Positions 60,302 through 64,000 of a DNA stretch of 64,000 nucleotides are shown here, in pieces. Within the stretch, counting starts at the first letter, position 1. The number at the start of each line of letters is the position of its first letter. Below the pieces are notes generated by a model. That model worked only from the letters and a program-made list of their open reading frames with translations, searched no databases and was not told the DNA's origin. The DNA is from Ohtaekwangia koreensis (GTDB taxonomy: Bacteria > Bacteroidota > Bacteroidia > Cytophagales > Cyclobacteriaceae). The translations under genes and the position numbers were made by a program. The stretch covers positions 1,956,580-2,020,579 of the forward strand of contig NZ_FUZU01000001.1 of assembly GCF_900167975.1 (NCBI RefSeq). Direction: 5' to 3'.

Positions 60302-62557
60302 ATGGATATTGTAAAAGATCGTGTGTGCTATTCCAAATATATATTGCGGGCTATATATTCTTCGGGTAGTAATTTTGTTTTAGTTCTACTCGTTTCATCT
60401 GTATTTATTTGCTGCCATCAAAAAGAAGATGTAGAGTCAGAGGATGAAAATATAGAACCAGCCTATCAAGTATTAGAAAGATTAATCGGTGAAAGAGCCA
60501 GGGAACTCGTATTGACGCTAGCTGAAAATGCTACGCAAGATCAGGTTACGATCAGTGCTGCCAACCATAAAGTTACCATTGAAGGAAATTCAATTCCAGC
60601 AATTTGCTATGGTGCTTATACATACTTAAGAAAAATTGGAGCCCTTCATGTAAGTTGGGAAGGAAATCGCGTACAACTTCCACAGCAGTGGCCGGAATAT
60701 ACATCTCAAACTTTTAAAACACCTTTTGTCTTTCGGCAATATCTTAACGTCTGTGCTTTCGGATATACTACGGTGTGGTGGAACTGGGAGCGATGGGAAC
60801 AGGAAATTGACTGGATGGCTATACGCAGCATCAATATGCCATCTGCTATGGAAGGACAGGAGGCTGTATATCTAAGGTTGTGGAAGGAGATGGGACTGCA
60901 GGAATCCGAGATACTAAATCATTTCAGTGGTGCTGCGTTTCTGCCATGGCATCGCATGGGGAATATAAATAAATATGGTGGACCACTGCCTTTAAACTTT
61001 ATTCAAAAGAAAGAAACTTTGCAGAAAAAGATACTGCACAGAATGCGAGAGCTCGGTATGAAACCCGTAGTGCCTGCGTTCAGTGGATATGTACCTGAAA
61101 GCCTGAAGAAGAAATTTCCACATGCAAACATTAAGCAACTTCAACCTTGGGAGAAAGGCTTTGAAGGTACCTATTTGCTTGATCCGAAAGATTCTTTGTT
61201 CCTTCAGATCGGAAAGCGTTTTATTGAAATATACCAGGATATATATGGCGATGCTTCGTTTTACCTGGCAGACTCCTTCAATGAAATGAAACCTCCTGTT
61301 ACGGCTGATAATAAACAGCAGACTTTAGCTGAATATGGAGAGGCTATATATAAATCCATTCAACAGGCAGATTCTTCTGCTAGCTGGGTGATGCAGGGTT
61401 GGCTCTTTGGTAACGATCAGGAATTTTGGGACACAACTTCCATTCAATCATTTTTGAGTAAAGTTCCGCCATCAAAAATGATTATTCAGGATTTTGGTAA
61501 TGATCGCTATCCCGGGCTGTGGAAGCAAACAAAAGCCTATGGGGGAAAGCAATGGACCTATGGTTATGTTCATAATTATGGAGGCTCGAATCCGGTATAT
61601 GGAGATTTGGAATTCTATAATAAAGAAGCCACTGATTTAATAAGTAGTTCCGAAAAAAGAAACCTCGTTGGCTATGGTGTACTGCCGGAAGGATTAAATA
61701 ATAACTCGCTGGTATATGAGTATATATATGACCTGCCATGGACTAGTCAAGGTATAGTGTGGAAAGATTGGATTTCGCAATATACCCATGATCGATATGG
61801 ATATACTTCTGATACTATACTATCTGCCTGGAATGAGTTAAAGGAGTCTGTATTTCAGACACGCTATTGGATACCGCGTTGGTGGAATGGGGGTGGGGCT
61901 TACTTGCTATTTAAACGTCCGACAGCAAATATTGTAGATTTTGAAGGATATCCTGGTGATGCAAAAAAGCTAAAGAGGGCATTACATATTTTAATGAAAG
62001 AAGCGAATGCGAATAAGGAGAATACTTTGCTGATTCATGATTTTGTGGAGTTTTCGAGGCATTACATTAGCATGCGTGCTGATAGTTTGTTGATGGCAAG
62101 TATCCGGACATATAAGTCTGGTAATTATGTAAAGGGAGATTCTCTTATGAATACTGCATTTTCACTTGCTGGGCAATTGGATTCATTGATTGGTATTCAA
62201 CCTCTTAATAATTTATCGCTTTGGTTAAACGATGCAAAACAATACGGTGATAATGAAGGAGAGTCCATGCTATATATTAACAATGCACGCACGCAAATTA
62301 CAATTTGGGGTGGAGATAATTTGAAAGATTATGCCTCAAAGTCCTGGCAAGGTATGTATATAGATTTTTATGTTCCGCGATGGCGCATCTTTATGCAGGA
62401 TCTTCGTAAAGCCTTGGTAGAAAAGAAACCTTTTAACGAAGAGGCAACGCGGTTGAAGATTAAAACCTGGGAAGAAAACTGGTGCCAGCAGAAGACTGTT
62501 CCTAGTAGAATTATTGTTGATAATCCAGTTGAGCGGGTTTCTGAATTGCTCCGCTGA
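60302..62557 (+). CDS. GH89 alpha-N-acetylglucosaminidase (NAGLU-like) lipoprotein
   Basis: A 751-residue protein. The N-terminus has a hydrophobic stretch ending FVLVLLVSSVFICCHQ, so a lipoprotein signal is likely. An N-terminal GH89n domain (about 55-140) precedes the catalytic barrel. NAGLU hallmarks follow: RQYLNVCAFGYTTVWWNWERWEQEIDWMA, FLPWHRMGNI, DSFNEMKPP with Glu328 and VLPEGLNNNS with Glu463 (equivalent to the two catalytic glutamates of human NAGLU), then the C-terminal helical domain. It removes terminal alpha-linked GlcNAc. With GH20 and the HGSNAT-like DUF5009 elsewhere in the window, three homologues of the lysosomal heparan-degrading set occur within 57 kb, though they need not work together. 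Confidence 0.92.
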   Translation: MDIVKDRVCYSKYILRAIYSSGSNFVLVLLVSSVFICCHQKEDVESEDENIEPAYQVLERLIGERARELVLTLAENATQDQVTISAANHKVTIEGNSIPAICYGAYTYLRKIGALHVSWEGNRVQLPQQWPEYTSQTFKTPFVFRQYLNVCAFGYTTVWWNWERWEQEIDWMAIRSINMPSAMEGQEAVYLRLWKEMGLQESEILNHFSGAAFLPWHRMGNINKYGGPLPLNFIQKKETLQKKILHRMRELGMKPVVPAFSGYVPESLKKKFPHANIKQLQPWEKGFEGTYLLDPKDSLFLQIGKRFIEIYQDIYGDASFYLADSFNEMKPPVTADNKQQTLAEYGEAIYKSIQQADSSASWVMQGWLFGNDQEFWDTTSIQSFLSKVPPSKMIIQDFGNDRYPGLWKQTKAYGGKQWTYGYVHNYGGSNPVYGDLEFYNKEATDLISSSEKRNLVGYGVLPEGLNNNSLVYEYIYDLPWTSQGIVWKDWISQYTHDRYGYTSDTILSAWNELKESVFQTRYWIPRWWNGGGAYLLFKRPTANIVDFEGYPGDAKKLKRALHILMKEANANKENTLLIHDFVEFSRHYISMRADSLLMASIRTYKSGNYVKGDSLMNTAFSLAGQLDSLIGIQPLNNLSLWLNDAKQYGDNEGESMLYINNARTQITIWGGDNLKDYASKSWQGMYIDFYVPRWRIFMQDLRKALVEKKPFNEEATRLKIKTWEENWCQQKTVPSRIIVDNPVERVSELLR

Positions 62558-62585
62558 AACGATATATAGTATGTGTAGCGAAGTA

Positions 62586-64000
62586 TTATTTTAATACAGT
62601 AATGCTTCCCGTTTTTGGTTGCTTTTCTTGTCCGTCACAGCGAATGACAAAGTAGTAAACTCCGTCAGGAAGGATTTTTCCATTGAATGTGCCATCCCAA
62701 TCATTGAGGTATGGTTTCGCGGTATATACTTTCACTCCTTTTTCGTCAAATATAGTTACACTGCATTCAGGGTAATCCAGAATGTTATCGATCGTCCAAT
62801 ACTGATTAATGGCATCTCCATTGGGAGAAAAGAAATTACTAGGTTTCAATTTGTTTACAACGGTCGCGTCCCTTATGGATACCTGAACGGTCGCATTCCC
62901 TGCACATCCATTATTGTCCGTTCCACTAACCGTATAGAGTGTTGAGATTACAGGATTCGCCACAGGATTGGCTATATCTGGTTGCGAAAGAGAAGCCTTC
63001 GGTTCCCATATATAGTTTAGTAATCCGGATGCTTCAAGCTGTGTTGTTTCGCCTTCTGCTATGATTTCAGGATGAGCTGTTGCAGTTACCACGGGTAATG
63101 GGAATGTAGTAACATCCTGAATGGCCTTTAGCGGACAGCCATTATTCATGACCTCAACGGAGTATTCACCGGCTTCCTGTACCGTTATTGTAGATGCTAT
63201 AGATCCAGTGCTCCAGGCATATGTGTTATAAGAACCCGATACTGAAAGCTCCAATTCTTGATCCGCGCAGAACTCAAAACTACCTGTATTGCTTGTTATA
63301 ACAACCGGTGTAGCCGGAGTGATTAGAATGGATTTGTTTGTAGCCTTTATACACGTGGCATTTTTATACGATATAGTTAACGTAACAGAATACGGTGCAG
63401 CAGCTGTTGTAGTATATATATGTGCCGGGTCTTTGTCCGTGGAAGTGTGTGAATCTCCGAAGTCCCATGTATAGAACACTTCAGCTTGTGGGTCCGTTAC
63501 AGATTGATTTTTAAATTTTACTTCCTGTCCCTGGCAGGCAGTTGCTGGCGCATCGAAGGCAACAGACGGTGCGTTGGCAACCACAAGTTTAGCCGATGAC
63601 GAAGTTGCCACTGGGCAATTTGGATTTGTAGATGTTGCCTGGAAATAAAATTCTCCTGAACTGCCACGCGTTAAGTTTTTATTTGTTTGAGCGGAAATAA
63701 TACCAGAAGTTTTTTCATACCATTGGTATGTAAAGCCGGTAACAGCAGGAAATACAGAGAGCGTGGAGAGATCTCCCGCACAAATAACCTCACCTGTTGA
63801 ACGTTGCACTGAAAAGTTAGGTATATCTACTACTTGCACGGTTGTAGATTCTGTTCGTGCGAGACATCCTGTCGCAGGATCACCAGCATATACATTCACA
63901 GAATATACTCCTGCATGAGATAAATTAACGTTGTTGATTTGGACAGTAGGTCCAGTGCCTATATTGGTTCCATTCACGTCTGTCCACTGATATGTGAAGC
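62586..64000 (-). CDS. CHU_C/T9SS type B gliding-associated surface protein, C-terminal part
   Basis: The C-terminal 471 codons of a larger gene that continues past 64000 (the frame is open to the end of the window). Ig-like and PKD domains come first: GVYSVNVYAGDPATGCLARTES, then FKNQSVTDPQAEVFYTWDFGDSHTSTDKDPAHIY, a typical PKD, and SFEFCADQELELSVSGSYNTYAWSTG. The end is the CHU_C gliding-motility domain: PSNFFSPNGDAINQYWTIDNILDYPECSVTIFDEKGVKVYTAKPYLNDWDGTFNGKILPDGVYYFVIRC and IKTGSITVLK-like tail. It should be secreted by the type IX system and sit on the cell surface, as adhesins or gliding proteins do. It converges on the GH89 gene with 28 bp between stops. Confidence 0.88.
   Translation of the reverse strand, partial: FTYQWTDVNGTNIGTGPTVQINNVNLSHAGVYSVNVYAGDPATGCLARTESTTVQVVDIPNFSVQRSTGEVICAGDLSTLSVFPAVTGFTYQWYEKTSGIISAQTNKNLTRGSSGEFYFQATSTNPNCPVATSSSAKLVVANAPSVAFDAPATACQGQEVKFKNQSVTDPQAEVFYTWDFGDSHTSTDKDPAHIYTTTAAAPYSVTLTISYKNATCIKATNKSILITPATPVVITSNTGSFEFCADQELELSVSGSYNTYAWSTGSIASTITVQEAGEYSVEVMNNGCPLKAIQDVTTFPLPVVTATAHPEIIAEGETTQLEASGLLNYIWEPKASLSQPDIANPVANPVISTLYTVSGTDNNGCAGNATVQVSIRDATVVNKLKPSNFFSPNGDAINQYWTIDNILDYPECSVTIFDEKGVKVYTAKPYLNDWDGTFNGKILPDGVYYFVIRCDGQEKQPKTGSITVLK

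Noticed and set aside
1-64000. CRISPR arrays, tRNA/rRNA genes, insertion sequences or integrase genes
   Set aside because: Reading both strands I saw no regularly spaced identical repeats, no cloverleaf or ribosomal segments and no transposase or integrase motifs; a covariance-model scan would settle small RNAs.

Overview
The window looks like chromosomal DNA of a free-living, polysaccharide-degrading member of the Bacteroidota, most likely the Cytophagales (Chryseolinea/Ohtaekwangia-like). The reasons are type IX secretion sorting domains on several exported proteins, a CHU_C-type gliding-associated C-terminus, a long IspG with an inserted domain, SprB-type repeats, a NagX-like (DUF5009) membrane protein, and many Tat- or Sec-exported glycosidases. 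Genes are tightly packed on both strands. I saw no rRNA or tRNA gene, CRISPR array, phage or insertion sequence. The assignment to a lineage is inference.

Layout. 1-3.2 kb: gluconate kinase with a 6-phosphogluconate dehydrogenase (cut by the window edge), a DoxX protein, a small membrane protein and a glycine-tailed RRM protein. 3.7-7.5 kb: a GH20 hexosaminidase and DUF5009 pair. 7.5-11.7 kb: small housekeeping or unknown genes, including a SAM hydroxide adenosyltransferase homologue that carries a signal peptide and an SMP-30 lipoprotein. 11.8-16.8 kb: a surface-polysaccharide cluster (two glycosyltransferases, flippase, FkbM methyltransferase) around a 400-bp intergenic region with two perfect inverted repeats. 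16.8-31.6 kb: a rhamnose/rhamnogalacturonan island with two GH105-type unsaturated glucuronyl/galacturonyl hydrolases, two GH43-like beta-propellers, a six-hairpin protein, a Tat-exported Gfo/Idh/MocA protein, and a rhamnose operon (bifunctional aldolase/dehydrogenase, isomerase, kinase) with its own GntR-type regulator. Together these could release and ferment or oxidise rhamnose-containing oligosaccharides, but no SusC/SusD pair and no sugar transporter lie in the window.

31.7-44.9 kb: MlaE/MlaF lipid transport genes, an SDR, two paralogous T9SS-secreted proteins with the likely remnant of a third, ispG, a YjbR protein, an OmpA/PD40 protein and an NlpC/CHAP-like protein. 45.3-48.3 kb: a GH74 xyloglucanase with Ig-like, CBM and sorting domains. 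48.6-54.2 kb: an ECF sigma factor whose gene overlaps a 900-residue protein with an inner-membrane anti-sigma-like N-terminus, a very long disordered repeat linker and an outer-membrane beta-barrel, followed by a cytochrome-like lipoprotein, a YceI protein and a DUF5777 barrel. 54.6-60.2 kb: a LuxR-type response regulator, a giant TPR/PAS hybrid histidine kinase with a full phosphorelay, and a small STAS-like protein. 60.3-64 kb: a GH89 alpha-N-acetylglucosaminidase and the C-terminal part of a CHU_C surface protein.

The most interesting system is the sigma/dual-membrane anti-sigma operon at 48.6-54.2 kb, which resembles the dual-membrane-spanning anti-sigma (Dma) architecture known from Bacteroides but carries an unusually long tandem-repeat linker. 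A second, window-wide signal is a strong preference for the word TATA, visible in codon choice: ATA isoleucine codons follow T, and rare CTA leucine codons precede tyrosine.
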